A stretch of 50,190 nucleotides of DNA, taken from contig NZ_LITM01000016.1 in NCBI RefSeq assembly GCF_001275675.1, positions 814-51,003 of the forward strand, read 5' to 3'. Under the pieces are notes generated by a model. That model was not told where the DNA came from and searched no databases. It was given only the letters and a program-made list of their open reading frames with translations. Shown here one piece after another: positions 23,206 to 31,702 of the stretch; position 1 is the stretch's first letter, and each line of letters begins with the position of its first letter. Position numbers and translations under genes: made by a program. The DNA comes from Lysinibacillus sp. FJAT-14745 (GTDB lineage: Bacteria > Bacillota > Bacilli > Bacillales_A > Planococcaceae).

Positions 23206-24336
23206 ATGAACATACATGACCTACAACGTGAATTTGTAGCCTATGGAATGTCCATTGGTGTAGATAAAATTGGCTTTACAACAGCAGCTCCATTTACAGA
23301 ATTAAAAAATAGACTGCGCCGTCAGCAAGAGCTTGGCTATCAGTCTGGCTTTGAAGAAAGCGATATTGAAAAACGTACCGAACCCCTACAATTGTTAGAG
23401 GAAGCAGAGAGCATTGTGGCGATAGCTGTAGCCTATCCGTCGCGTATGCAAAATGCACCTGTTGGCAAGAAGGGAGCAAGACGTGGGATTTTTTGCCGCG
23501 CTTCCTGGGGTGTCGATTATCATACAGCATTACGTGAGCGCTTGAAATTATTATCAGCCTGGCTTGAGGAGCGCATAGAAGGTGTTCGTATTGAATCAAT
23601 GGTTGATACGGGTGCACTTGTCGATAGGGCAGTTGCAGAGCGTGCAGGGATAGGCTGGAGCGGGAAAAACTGCTCGATTATTACGCCTGAGTTCGGATCT
23701 TATGTATATTTAGGGGAGCTTATCACGAATATCCCTTTTGCTCCTGATCAGCCTATGGAGGATGAATGCGGGGATTGCCGTTTATGTTTAGATGTTTGTC
23801 CAACAGGCGCGTTAATCGAGGGAGGACAACTAGACTCACAGCGTTGTATAGCCTTTTTAACGCAAACTAAAGGAATGCTACCTGATGAGTTTCGTACTCA
23901 TATTGGTAATCGTTTGTATGGCTGTGATACATGCCAGACCGTATGCCCAAAGAATAAAGGAAAGATTAACTGGATACATGAGGAATTTAAGCCTGATCCA
24001 GAGCTTGCAAAGCCATTACTTGTACCACTTTTAACGATCTCAAATCGTGACTTTAAAGAAAAATTTGGACATGTTTCTGGTTCATGGAGAGGGAAAAAGC
24101 CAATTCAACGCAATGCTATTTTGGCACTTGCGCACTTTAAAGAAGAAGCTGCGGTCCCAGACTTAGTAGCACTTCTTGAAAAGGATGAACGACCTGTAAT
24201 TCGAGGAACAGCAGCATGGGCATTAGGCAAGATAGGCGGAGAACAGGCCCAATCTGCATTACTTGAGGCAAAAGTACAAGAACAAGACGAGGAAGTGCTC
24301 GTTGAAATTAACAAAGGTTTACAATTTTTTAATTAA
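23206..24336 (+). CDS. queG: epoxyqueuosine reductase
   Basis: 376 residues. QueG performs the last step of queuosine synthesis, reducing epoxyqueuosine in tRNA with cobalamin. Two 4Fe-4S ferredoxin-like motifs are visible: CGDCRLCLDVCP near 189 and CDTCQTVCP near 244. The N-terminal cobalamin-binding part opens with GVDKIGFTTAAPF, and a HEAT-like repeat ends the protein (VPDLVALLEKDERPVIRGTAAWALGKIG). AAGGAG precedes ATG 23206. It is 14 bp from trmL, both acting on tRNA position 34, so an operon of wobble-base modification. Confidence 0.93.
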   Translation: MNIHDLQREFVAYGMSIGVDKIGFTTAAPFTELKNRLRRQQELGYQSGFEESDIEKRTEPLQLLEEAESIVAIAVAYPSRMQNAPVGKKGARRGIFCRASWGVDYHTALRERLKLLSAWLEERIEGVRIESMVDTGALVDRAVAERAGIGWSGKNCSIITPEFGSYVYLGELITNIPFAPDQPMEDECGDCRLCLDVCPTGALIEGGQLDSQRCIAFLTQTKGMLPDEFRTHIGNRLYGCDTCQTVCPKNKGKINWIHEEFKPDPELAKPLLVPLLTISNRDFKEKFGHVSGSWRGKKPIQRNAILALAHFKEEAAVPDLVALLEKDERPVIRGTAAWALGKIGGEQAQSALLEAKVQEQDEEVLVEINKGLQFFN

Positions 24337-24350
24337 GGAAGTGTGCCGTT

Positions 24351-24824
24351 ATGCCATTGCATATCGTTTTATATCAACCAGAAATTCCAGCAAATACAGG
24401 AAATATTGCACGCACATGTGCTGGCACAAATACGTCACTACATTTAATTCGTCCTCTTGGCTTTTCCACAGACGATAAAATGCTAAAACGTGCCGGCTTA
24501 GATTATTGGCATAGTGTCAATGTCGTGTATCACGATTCATTAGAGGATTTTTTAGAGGCATCTAAAAATGGCGACGTTTATTTAATTGAGACATATAGTG
24601 AAGAGCCATTTACGACACATGATTTTAGTGATAAAGATCGTGATATTTACTTTATGTTTGGAAAAGAAACGACTGGCTTGCCAAAGGATTTTGCTTATGA
24701 GCGTCGAGATATGTGCTTACGAATTCCACAGAGCGAACATGTTCGTTCACTCAATCTATCGAATACAGCAGCCATTGTAATTTATGAGGCATTGCGCCAA
24801 CAAGGATATCCAGGATTACATTAA
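24351..24824 (+). CDS. trmL: tRNA (cytidine/uridine-34 2'-O)-methyltransferase
   Basis: 157 residues, SPOUT superfamily, the usual TrmL length. Motif 1 is PEIPANTGNIARTCAGT, motif 2 is MFGKETTGLP, and motif 3 is IPQSEHVRSLNLSNTAAIVIYE, which form the SAM-binding trefoil knot. It methylates the ribose of the wobble base in tRNA-Leu isoacceptors. AAGGAAG lies before ATG 24351. Second gene after queG. Confidence 0.94.
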   Translation: MPLHIVLYQPEIPANTGNIARTCAGTNTSLHLIRPLGFSTDDKMLKRAGLDYWHSVNVVYHDSLEDFLEASKNGDVYLIETYSEEPFTTHDFSDKDRDIYFMFGKETTGLPKDFAYERRDMCLRIPQSEHVRSLNLSNTAAIVIYEALRQQGYPGLH

Positions 24825-24859
24825 AAAAAGCCTGGGACCTAACTGGTCAAAACCTCAAA

Positions 24860-24906
24860 AAAAGCGCGGGAAATCAATTTAGAAACATTGATTTCTCGCG
24901 CTTTTC
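24860..24906. terminator. terminator of queG-trmL
   Basis: AAAAGCGCGGGAAATCAAT / ATTGATTTCTCGCGCTTTT, a stem of about 18 bp with one mismatch and A/T-runs on both sides. Confidence 0.88.
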
Positions 24907-24938
24907 TGATGGGGAATTTTAAAATTTTACTTCCGTAA

Positions 24939-25043
24939 GCGACGGAAAGAACGCCTCAAACGATGGAATGAATCCGACAAGCGACGGAAAGAACCTGGTA
25001 AGCGACGGATAAAACCTGGCAAGCGACGGAAAGCCCGTCACAT
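24939..25043. repeat. 21-bp GCGACGGA array, five units
   Basis: Five consecutive 21-bp units start at 24939, 24960, 24981, 25002 and 25023. Four open with GCGACGGA and one with the variant ACGATGGA. Spacers differ from those of the 14993-15654 array (AAGAACCTGG types). It lies between the trmL terminator and the end of catE, running right up to the catE stop codon. Confidence 0.9.
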
Positions 25044-25048
25044 CACTC

Positions 25049-25894
25049 TTAAAATTTCAATAAAACTACGATACCTGATGGATCCTCTGTTTGGAAACCT
25101 CCATCTATATCAGTAACAGGTGCACCAATTGCACGAAGATTTTCTTGCATTGTTGTTGCTTGCTCTTCATTATCTAGGCGCAATGAAAATGTTTTTAGGC
25201 CAACTTGATTTTCACCAAGCTTTGGTGCGTTTTCAGAGTGCCAAGTGTTTAAACCGATATGATGGTGATAGCGGCCAGTTGAGATGAATAAAGCTTGGTC
25301 TCCATAGCGAGTGACAATCTCAAATCCTAATCCTTTTGTATAAAATTCCTCTGCGGTAGCTAAATTAGAAACTGATAAATGAATATGTCCCATAACCGTA
25401 TCAGCTGGTAGGCCATTCCATCTAGCATCGCCTTCCTCTAATATAGAATGGATTTTAAGAGGTTCAGTCACCATATGCACTTGGTCGAAATGCCAAGTCC
25501 ATTCATTTTCAGGTCGATCCGCATAAACCTCAATACCATTATTATCAGGATCACTTAAATAAAGTGCTTCACTTACATCATGGTCAGATGCTCCGAAGTA
25601 CACGCCATTGTTATGGAAATGAGTAATAATATTCGCTAAATCACGACGAGTAGGCAGTAAAATTGCAAAGTGATAAAGTCCAGTTGTTAAGCTCGTTTTT
25701 TCTTCTACTGTTTCGGGTTGGATGATTGTCAGTAATGCTGTTTTGCCATCAGTTGTTAGAGTTGCTCTATGAGATTCCTGATGTAAAACTTTAAAGCCAA
25801 TTACCTCCTGATAATAAGTTAATGAACGTTGTAAATCGCTCACTTTAATTTCAACATTTGTGACATATGTGTTAGGTTTTTCATGAAAATGCAT
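25049..25894 (-). CDS. catE: catechol 2,3-dioxygenase (VOC extradiol type)
   Basis: 281 residues, two VOC modules. The first spans about 10-130 (VTNVEIKVSDLQRSLTYYQE), the second 165-280. Metal ligands fit His in MGHIHLSVSNL, His in YHHHIGLNTW and a terminal Glu region, as in extradiol dioxygenases such as B. subtilis CatE (YfiE). GGAGGTAA lies six bases before ATG 25894. A 19-bp dyad upstream matches CatR/YodB-type control by quinones. In B. subtilis catD precedes catE; here catE stands alone. Confidence 0.85.
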   Translation of the reverse strand: MHFHEKPNTYVTNVEIKVSDLQRSLTYYQEVIGFKVLHQESHRATLTTDGKTALLTIIQPETVEEKTSLTTGLYHFAILLPTRRDLANIITHFHNNGVYFGASDHDVSEALYLSDPDNNGIEVYADRPENEWTWHFDQVHMVTEPLKIHSILEEGDARWNGLPADTVMGHIHLSVSNLATAEEFYTKGLGFEIVTRYGDQALFISTGRYHHHIGLNTWHSENAPKLGENQVGLKTFSLRLDNEEQATTMQENLRAIGAPVTDIDGGFQTEDPSGIVVLLKF

Positions 25895-25935
25895 AGTAAA
25901 TTACCTCCGAAATTTAAGTTATCATTAATTATTAG

Positions 25936-25954
25936 CTTACTTTATGTAAGTAAG
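25936..25954 (-). promoter_or_regulatory. dyad upstream of catE, CatR/YodB-like operator
   Basis: CTTACTT-TATGT-AAGTAAG, a perfect 7-bp inverted repeat 42 bp before the catE start. DUF24/MarR-type regulators YodB and CatR bind TTACT-like dyads upstream of B. subtilis catDE. The regulator is not in this window. Confidence 0.5.
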
Positions 25955-26018
25955 TTTATTTTATAAAGTACAGAATGTCAAGTAAATATATTGTTCCTAA
26001 AAAAGAGATGTAACCAAA

Positions 26019-26080
26019 GCGGCTCATCGGACCCTCAGGAAAGCACTCAGTCGTAACGGAAATCAACTCCTCACTTTGCC
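26019..26080. repeat. partial large intergenic repeat
   Basis: GCGGCTCATCGGACCCTC, GCACTCAGTCGTAACGGAAATCAAC: edge words of the same family as 12601-12722, truncated. It fills part of 25955-26137, which otherwise has no gene. Confidence 0.5.
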
Positions 26081-26137
26081 AAAGAGCCAAACTTTATTTA
26101 AGAGGGCACCCTATTTCATCACAATAGTTTTAAACAA

Positions 26138-26176
26138 AAAAAATCACTAAGCATCTATTCATGCTTAGTGATTTTC
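26138..26176 (-). terminator. terminator of the 30-residue protein gene
   Basis: AAAATCACTAAGCAT / ATGCTTAGTGATTTT around CTATTC. The A-run on the left is the T-run for minus-strand transcription ending eight bases after the stop of the small gene. Confidence 0.8.
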
Positions 26177-26184
26177 TTGAGGTA

Positions 26185-26277
26185 TTATTTGTCTGCTCTG
26201 TAGTCGCCTTCATAACCAGCAGTGAAAATTGCAGTTAAGAACGCAACAGTTACACCAATAATTAAAATTAAACTCAT
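26185..26277 (-). CDS. 30-residue single-helix membrane peptide
   Basis: GAGGAGGG lies seven bases before ATG 26277. The reading frame encodes one hydrophobic helix (LILIIGVTVAFLTAIFTAG) followed by the charged tail YEGDYRADK and a stop. An intrinsic terminator follows eight bases later. Ribosome site, helix, polar tail and terminator together make a real small gene likely. Peptides like this often attach to oxidases or transporters, but no partner is indicated. Confidence 0.65.
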   Translation of the reverse strand: MSLILIIGVTVAFLTAIFTAGYEGDYRADK

Positions 26278-26422
26278 GGAAGTACCCTCCTCATGTTTAT
26301 AAAGACATCTCTTTTTAGTATAGACTATCTACTATAAAAATGAAACGACATAGTGGAATAAAATATGTCAGAAATGGTTCAGAAATAACTATTTCGGGAA
26401 AACTATAAGAGAGGTGATAATA

Positions 26423-26599
26423 ATGGAAAAAAAGGTTCCAAATATCGAAAACGGTACAATGGCTAGAAATTTTAAAGATTTACAGGATTTGGGGAAGCAA
26501 ATGGAGCATTTGCGTGATGGTCAAGAGCTTGTAGAAGACGATCGAATTCCAGACCCTATCCAAGTAGATGATTATGAAGAGAAAGCAGAAGAACAATAA
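26423..26599 (+). CDS. conserved-looking small acidic protein, unknown function
   Basis: 58 residues, soluble and acidic (KDLQDLGKQMEHLRDGQELV, then DDRIPDPIQVDDYEEKAEEQ). AGAGAGGTG lies before ATG 26423. No domain recognised. It lies 84 bp before the aldo/keto reductase start, with a TATAAT-like box between, so probably separate transcripts. Confidence 0.7.
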   Translation: MEKKVPNIENGTMARNFKDLQDLGKQMEHLRDGQELVEDDRIPDPIQVDDYEEKAEEQ

Positions 26600-26683
26600 G
26601 AAATTACCCTGGAAATTTTCCTTATGTTTCTTAAAACCAATTTTTTGTATAATGGAACTAGGAAAAGAAAGGGGTTGTTATTC

Positions 26684-27514
26684 TTGAATTTACAATCAAC
26701 AAAAACATTAGCAAACGGTGTGGAAATGCCTCGCTTTGGCTTAGGTGTTTATAAAATGACCGAGCGTGATGAGACTTTGCAGGCTATTGATAAAGCTCTT
26801 AAATATGGCTACCGAGCTATAGATACGGCTTCGCTTTATGGTAATGAAGCTGAGGTGGGCGAAGCTATTCGTCATTCAGGTGTTAAACGTGAGGATATTT
26901 TTGTGACGACAAAGGTTTGGAATAATGACCAAGGTTATGATGAAACATTACGAGCTTTTGAAGTATCTTTGAAAAAGTTAAATATGGACTATTTAGATTT
27001 ATATTTGACTCATTGGGCAGTACCAGAAACATTTGAAGAAACGTATAGAGCAATTGAACGTTTATATGATGAAAAATTAATTCGTGCAACAGGTATCTCA
27101 AATCACCATGAGCACCATCTACAAAAGCTATTAGCTAAAGCAAATATAGCACCAATGGTCAATCAAGTAGAGGTGCATCCATATTTACAGCAAGACGCCT
27201 TACGAGCATTTTGTAGTGAGCATGGAATTGCTGTTACGGCATGGTCTCCATTAGGTCGTGGTGGGGTACTTGATAATACAACAATAATGGAAATTGGTCG
27301 CGAAATAGGGAAGACAGCTGCACAAGTAGTCCTTCGCTGGCATTTACAAAATGATACACTTGTTATTCCAAAATCTGTGACACCAAGTCGTATTGAGGAA
27401 AATGCACAGATTTTTGATTTTGAATTAACACTAGAACAAATGGATAAAATAGCGGCGTTAAATCGTAATGAACGCTTTGGGCAGGATCCAGATAACTTTA
27501 AATTTAATTTTTAG
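26684..27514 (+). CDS. aldo/keto reductase
   Basis: 276 residues, (beta/alpha)8 barrel NADPH oxidoreductase. The tetrad is readable: Asp in AIDTASLYGNE, Tyr in LYGNE, Lys in FVTTKVWN and His in LTHWAVP. NADPH binding is at VIPKSVTPSRIEEN. TTG start at 26684, with AAAGGGG ten bases upstream, giving NLQSTKTLANGVEMPRFGLG; the earlier ATG at 26624 lies upstream of the promoter-like TATAAT. Similar to B. subtilis YvgN/YtbE glyoxal reductases, which detoxify small aldehydes; substrate inferred. Confidence 0.9.
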   Translation: MNLQSTKTLANGVEMPRFGLGVYKMTERDETLQAIDKALKYGYRAIDTASLYGNEAEVGEAIRHSGVKREDIFVTTKVWNNDQGYDETLRAFEVSLKKLNMDYLDLYLTHWAVPETFEETYRAIERLYDEKLIRATGISNHHEHHLQKLLAKANIAPMVNQVEVHPYLQQDALRAFCSEHGIAVTAWSPLGRGGVLDNTTIMEIGREIGKTAAQVVLRWHLQNDTLVIPKSVTPSRIEENAQIFDFELTLEQMDKIAALNRNERFGQDPDNFKFNF

Positions 27515-27523
27515 TGCAATAGA

Positions 27524-27560
27524 AATCCCGCTCTCTAATTTGAGAAGCGGGATTTTTAAA
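27524..27560. terminator. bidirectional terminator
   Basis: AAATCCCGCTCTC / GAGAAGCGGGATTT with T-run. Between convergent aldo/keto reductase and 5'-nucleotidase genes. Confidence 0.88.
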
Positions 27561-27564
27561 TGTA

Positions 27565-29739
27565 TTATTTAGATTCTTTTACAAAAGGAATGTAGTTAGA
27601 AAGCATTTTAGCCATATTTGCACGTGTTGCGTTGTTACTAGGCATAAATTTGCCGTTTACACCGCTAACAATCTTTAAGTCTTTCATAAGTGCAATAGCA
27701 TTTTGAGTTTCAGCGTTGTATTGAGAAATATCACTGAAATCAGCTTTTAAACCAGTTTTTGCATCGTGTTGTAGGTTGTATGCACGAGCAAACATTAAGG
27801 AAAGTTGAGCACGAGTTACTTTTGCATTAGGATTGAATTTACCATTCACACCTTGTACAATTCCAGCTTCAGCAAGTGCTGTAATTTCTTTTTGTGTTGC
27901 AGGATTTACATTCGCAATATCAGAGAATGTTGCTTGACCTTTTGCTTCAAGCTTTAAGGCACGTGCGATAAATGATGCAGCTTGTGCACGAGTTAAGTTT
28001 GCATTTGGTGAATATGTTGTTGCAGAAGTACCATTTGTTAAATCACGGTAATAAAGATCACGAACATAACCTTCTGTGTCTGAACCTTTTGCGATATCTT
28101 TAAATGGAATTGTTGCGATAATACGTCCTTCTACTTTTGAATCAACTTTTTTTAGTGTATCTAAGTGTTTGATAAACATTTCATAGTCAATCGTACCAGG
28201 TTCACTTACACGGCCGTCCGCATAAACTTTTTTCAGTGTATCGTAGCCGTCTCCACCTTTAGCAGTGAATGTATTTGTTGCCGCTTTATAATAGGCTGCT
28301 TTATCTAGCTCTTTTCCATTTAATTTAATAGATTTTACACGTTTACCAGCTGGTGCTTTACCGTCAAATTCAACTTGTAAACCAGAGAAGTGTAGGAAGC
28401 CACCAGATTCTTTCGGGAACTCTTTCACACTATGTTCAACAATATCATAAATTTCAGCACCAGTTAGTTTTACGATGCCAAGTGCATTACCGAATGGCAT
28501 AACTGTCATAACTTCGCCTACAGTGATATCTCCTGCATCAATACTTGCGCGAATACCACCACCGTTTTGGAATGCAAATTGTACTTCAGGGTCAATTTTC
28601 TTTGCGCCAGCAAGCATACCATCAGTAATTAAGTTACCAAGGTTTGTTTCTCCAGCACGTACGCCCCAAAGACCACGACCACCATTTAGTGGTGACACAG
28701 CTGTATTGCCTGTTGATTGATTTAACATTTTTGAAATTTTCTCTTTATATGGAGCTAAAAGTGCTGTAGCTTCAGCGTCAGCTTGTACAGGCTTTTCTTT
28801 ATCATTTAAAGCATGTAATTGACCGAAGTAGTCAACAACGGCGCCATTATCGTTGAATGTTAAATCTAATTCACCTAAATTTTCGCTATATTGGCCTGTT
28901 TGAACGATAATAGTAGGGTTCTTAAATGATGTTTCAGCTTTTACAGGCTTATCTAATTTTGTATGTGTATGACCACCTACGATTACATCAATGCCTTCTA
29001 CAGCTTTCGCAAGTAATTGGTCATTATCCCACTCAGCGGAGTCATCGAAGCCTATGTGTGTTAATGCGATAATTTTGTTAACACCTTGTTTTTCAAAATC
29101 TGCTACTGCTTTTTTCGCAGAGTCGATATAGTTTGCAAACTGGACGTTAGCAACGCTTGAAATAGTAGGTGTTTCTTCTGTTGTTAGGCCGAAAATACCT
29201 ACTTGTTGTCCATCGATTTCTTTAATGACACCGTCGTAAATTTTACCATTTTTAAAGTCTTTTGTGACTGTTTTGAATTGTAAGCCATTGAATAAAGAAT
29301 CTTTTGAAAAATCTAGATTGGATCCTAGTAATGGGAACTCTGCGCCTTTAACGAATTTAGCAAGTGCAGCATGTCCTTCTGGGCTTGATCCTAAATCGAA
29401 CTCATGGTTACCAAAAGTCATGGCATCATACCCCATTAAGTTCATTAACTTCATATCAGCTTCTCCAGCAAATTCGTTAAAATACAAAGAACCAGAGAAA
29501 ACATCACCAGCATCTAAAAGAAGTGAATTTGCATTCGCAGCACGAAGTTCTTTTACTTTTGTTGCGCGCTTTGTAGCATCCTCAACGTGTGCATGCGTGT
29601 CATTTGAGTGTAGAATTGTTAATTTGAAACCATCTTTCGTAGCTGTTGGTGTTGTTTCCGCTGCATGTGCGGCAAAACCTGGTGTAGCTAGTAAGCTAGC
29701 AGCTAGAGTTGTTGCTGCAATACTTTTAACCCATTTCAT
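27565..29739 (-). CDS. 5'-nucleotidase with three SLH domains (S-layer anchored)
   Basis: 724 residues. A Sec signal peptide (MKWVKSIAATTLAASLLATPGFAAHA) is followed by a calcineurin-like metallophosphatase with LHSNDTHAH, GNHEFDLG and VGGHTHTKL metal motifs, and a 5'-nucleotidase C-terminal domain (ETNLGNLITDGML, FQNGGGIRASI, GGDGYDTL). The last 180 residues are three SLH repeats, each with TRAQ/TRAN...F/M motifs. The SLH modules bind pyruvylated wall polymer, so the enzyme sits on the cell surface and probably releases phosphate from nucleotides. GAGGAGG lies before ATG 29739; the upstream ATG at 29757 overlaps this site. Confidence 0.92.
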   Translation of the reverse strand: MKWVKSIAATTLAASLLATPGFAAHAAETTPTATKDGFKLTILHSNDTHAHVEDATKRATKVKELRAANANSLLLDAGDVFSGSLYFNEFAGEADMKLMNLMGYDAMTFGNHEFDLGSSPEGHAALAKFVKGAEFPLLGSNLDFSKDSLFNGLQFKTVTKDFKNGKIYDGVIKEIDGQQVGIFGLTTEETPTISSVANVQFANYIDSAKKAVADFEKQGVNKIIALTHIGFDDSAEWDNDQLLAKAVEGIDVIVGGHTHTKLDKPVKAETSFKNPTIIVQTGQYSENLGELDLTFNDNGAVVDYFGQLHALNDKEKPVQADAEATALLAPYKEKISKMLNQSTGNTAVSPLNGGRGLWGVRAGETNLGNLITDGMLAGAKKIDPEVQFAFQNGGGIRASIDAGDITVGEVMTVMPFGNALGIVKLTGAEIYDIVEHSVKEFPKESGGFLHFSGLQVEFDGKAPAGKRVKSIKLNGKELDKAAYYKAATNTFTAKGGDGYDTLKKVYADGRVSEPGTIDYEMFIKHLDTLKKVDSKVEGRIIATIPFKDIAKGSDTEGYVRDLYYRDLTNGTSATTYSPNANLTRAQAASFIARALKLEAKGQATFSDIANVNPATQKEITALAEAGIVQGVNGKFNPNAKVTRAQLSLMFARAYNLQHDAKTGLKADFSDISQYNAETQNAIALMKDLKIVSGVNGKFMPSNNATRANMAKMLSNYIPFVKESK

Positions 29740-29928
29740 CAATGAATTCCTCCTCATAATATGTCAGATGACTGACAATTTACTCTATTCTATCATGAAA
29801 AAAAACCACCGTCATTACCAATAATGGAAATGTATATTAAAATTATTGTAAAGAATAGATGAAAGAAATACTAAATAATATATTTATACTTTTTTAGAAT
29901 TATAAGTAAATGGATTGAAGTGTAATAG

Positions 29929-30034
29929 CTCATCACCACCGTAACGTGTAGTTGATTTCCGTTCCGACTGGGCGCTTTGTTGTTGCTGTCGCTACGCTTT
30001 CGCACAGAGCAGAGCTTCCTGGGGACGTCTTAAA
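29929..30034. repeat. large intergenic repeat, near-complete core
   Basis: GCTCATCACCACCGTAACGTG, then GTTGATTTCCGTTCCGACTG, GGCGCTTT, GCTGTCGCTACGCTTTCGCA and CCTGGGGACGTC. This copy carries most of the words seen in the other partial copies. It lies between the 5'-nucleotidase and the RluA-type gene. Confidence 0.65.
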
Positions 30035-30042
30035 TAAGGCAT

Positions 30043-30096
30043 AAAAAAACTGCACCTCGAATTGTTAGCTTATGTGCAACAATTCAAGGTGCAGCA
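30043..30096 (-). terminator. IS3-left-end-like hairpin serving as terminator
   Basis: On the minus strand, CTGCACCTTGAATTGTTG ... TAACAATTCGAGGTGCAG folds into an 18-bp stem followed by seven Ts, seven bases behind the RluA-type gene stop. The sequence is the same family as the IS ends at 21842 and 42002. Confidence 0.7.
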
Positions 30097-30102
30097 CGAT
30101 AA

Positions 30103-30942
30103 TTACTGCTGATCCTTTACAACAATTTGCTTATTTAAAAATGGATGCTCGAATTCCAATTGAATAGCATGGAGCTCGTAATCATCACTTGCTGTTTCTC
30201 TTGCTCCGTACATTGTATCTCCAATAATCGGATGACCGATATGTGCTAAATGTACACGAATTTGATGAGTTCTTCCTGTTTCAAGAATTAGATGGACAAT
30301 ACAAGAGCTTTTATAGCGAGCTACAACTTCATAGTGTGTAACTGCATGCTGTCCAGTTTTTGAAACGACACGTCTTGTTGCATGATGTCGGTCTTTTCCG
30401 ATTGCTTCAGAAATCGTGCCGGATGAAGAGCGTAAGTTCCCTTGTACCTCTGCAGCGTATGTGCGAATAATAGTTTTTTCCTCAATCATACGGTCAAAGA
30501 TTGACTTTGCTAGTGGATGCTTTGCTACAAGTAACAAACCTTGTGTCCCTTTATCTAAACGATGTACATGCTCCGCATAAGTGCCACCTTGCTCTTTAAT
30601 ATGAGCCATAACATGATTCATACAAGTATGAGTATCGCGTGCATCATTTGGATGTGTCGACATGCCTTTTGGTTTAGAAACGATCAAACAATGGTCATCC
30701 TCATAAACGACATCAATTGCACAAACCGGTGTCGGTTGATAATTAGATGTCGGAATTGGGAATGTGAATTTTATGATTGTTCCTACTTGTAGAGGATCTT
30801 TCCACTGAATAGGTTCTCCGTCAACTGTTGTGATAGCCTTCGCCATTCTCAGTTCATGGACTAGCTTTTTACCGAGTCGCCAATCATTGCGTAATAGATC
30901 CTCGACTGTCAAATTATTTGTATTTATTTCATAATGAAACAT
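30103..30942 (-). CDS. RluA-family pseudouridine synthase
   Basis: 279 residues. HRLDKGTQGLLLVAK (near 125-139) carries the catalytic Asp of the RluA family, and TGRTHQIRVHLAHIGHPIIGD (near 223-243) is motif III. The N-terminal region is S4-like (VEDLLRNDWRLGKKLVHELR). It isomerises uridines in rRNA or tRNA; whether it corresponds to YhcT, YjbO or YlyB of B. subtilis is not resolvable here. GGAGG lies seven bases before ATG 30942; the frame opens at 30975 without a site. Confidence 0.9.
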   Translation of the reverse strand: MFHYEINTNNLTVEDLLRNDWRLGKKLVHELRMAKAITTVDGEPIQWKDPLQVGTIIKFTFPIPTSNYQPTPVCAIDVVYEDDHCLIVSKPKGMSTHPNDARDTHTCMNHVMAHIKEQGGTYAEHVHRLDKGTQGLLLVAKHPLAKSIFDRMIEEKTIIRTYAAEVQGNLRSSSGTISEAIGKDRHHATRRVVSKTGQHAVTHYEVVARYKSSCIVHLILETGRTHQIRVHLAHIGHPIIGDTMYGARETASDDYELHAIQLEFEHPFLNKQIVVKDQQ

Positions 30943-30960
30943 AAATCTTCCTCCGTAGAA

Positions 30961-30990
30961 AAGACCGTATTCCAAATGTAGAACACGGTC
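30961..30990 (-). terminator. bdbC terminator
   Basis: AGACCGTGTTCT / GGAATACGGTCT on the minus strand, followed by TTTCT. It separates bdbC from the RluA-type gene. Confidence 0.7.
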
Positions 30991-30996
30991 TCATAA

Positions 30997-31422
30997 TTAA
31001 TTTGCTGTTTTTGCAGCCTTCATTACATAAAAGCTTGCCCCTGCAATTAAAATAAATGCAGTTAGCGCTAAAAATGGGATTGTGATAAAACCTAACCAGT
31101 TAATATATTGACCAGTACATGAAACAAGACCACAAGATGGTGCAGTATCAGCTAAAAAACTAAGCTTTTGAATACCATAATGGTAAAGTGATATACTGCC
31201 CCCCATAATGGCAAAAACAGCAGTTGTTAAAGCAATACGTGCATTTTTTTGAATAAAGGCAATCGTTGTCATAATAACAATTGGATACATGAAAATTCGT
31301 TGGTACCAACACATTTTACAAGGTTCATAATGACGGATTTCAGAAAAGTATAAGGAACCCAGTGTTGCAACGACAGAGACAATCCAGATAAATAATAAGC
31401 CATTTTCCACTTTTTTAGACAT
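30997..31422 (-). CDS. bdbC: thiol-disulfide oxidoreductase BdbC (DsbB family)
   Basis: 141 residues with four TM helices. The first loop carries CKMC (near 36-39), the second outer loop the pair in SCGLVSC (near 95-100), the two redox pairs of DsbB proteins. It passes electrons from an extracytoplasmic thiol oxidase (BdbD-type) to quinone. AAGGAGAG lies before ATG 31422. bdbD is not adjacent. Confidence 0.92.
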   Translation of the reverse strand: MSKKVENGLLFIWIVSVVATLGSLYFSEIRHYEPCKMCWYQRIFMYPIVIMTTIAFIQKNARIALTTAVFAIMGGSISLYHYGIQKLSFLADTAPSCGLVSCTGQYINWLGFITIPFLALTAFILIAGASFYVMKAAKTAN

Positions 31423-31520
31423 ATTAATTCTCTCCTTAGTATAACCATGTACTTGTTCGATTATAGTTGTTCTAGTTTTATATGTAAATTAACTTACCCA
31501 AAATAAGGTATGTTTTTATC

Positions 31521-31540
31521 AATTATGCCTCGGCATAATT
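31521..31540. repeat. AATTATGCC palindrome, copy 2
   Basis: AATTATGCC-TC-GGCATAATT, reverse orientation of the copy at 21750. Followed by ACGTCCGGAATCGGC. Confidence 0.7.
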
Positions 31541-31544
31541 ACGT

Positions 31545-31702
31545 CCGGAATCGGCTTTGTGCTTAGGCCTGCAAATGTTTATTGCGCGAAAGCGTAGCGG
31601 CAGCAGCAGATGTTTTTTGTGCGAAAGCGTAGTGCTAACGTAGCGACAGCAACAGGATGTTTTTTGTGCGAAAGCGTAGTGCTAACGTAGCGACAGCAAC
31701 AC
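31545..31702. repeat. intergenic repeat with 47-bp tandem duplication
   Basis: GATGTTTTTTGTGCGAAAGC...GACAGCAACA is present twice in perfect tandem (31609-31655 and 31656-31701), with a partial diverged copy before it (31575-31608). The inner words are those of the large intergenic repeat in reverse. The rest of the gap, 31703-31904, contains further repeat-like text (ATGTTTGGACACCCGCTGAAAG, compare 50090) and no gene. Confidence 0.7.
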
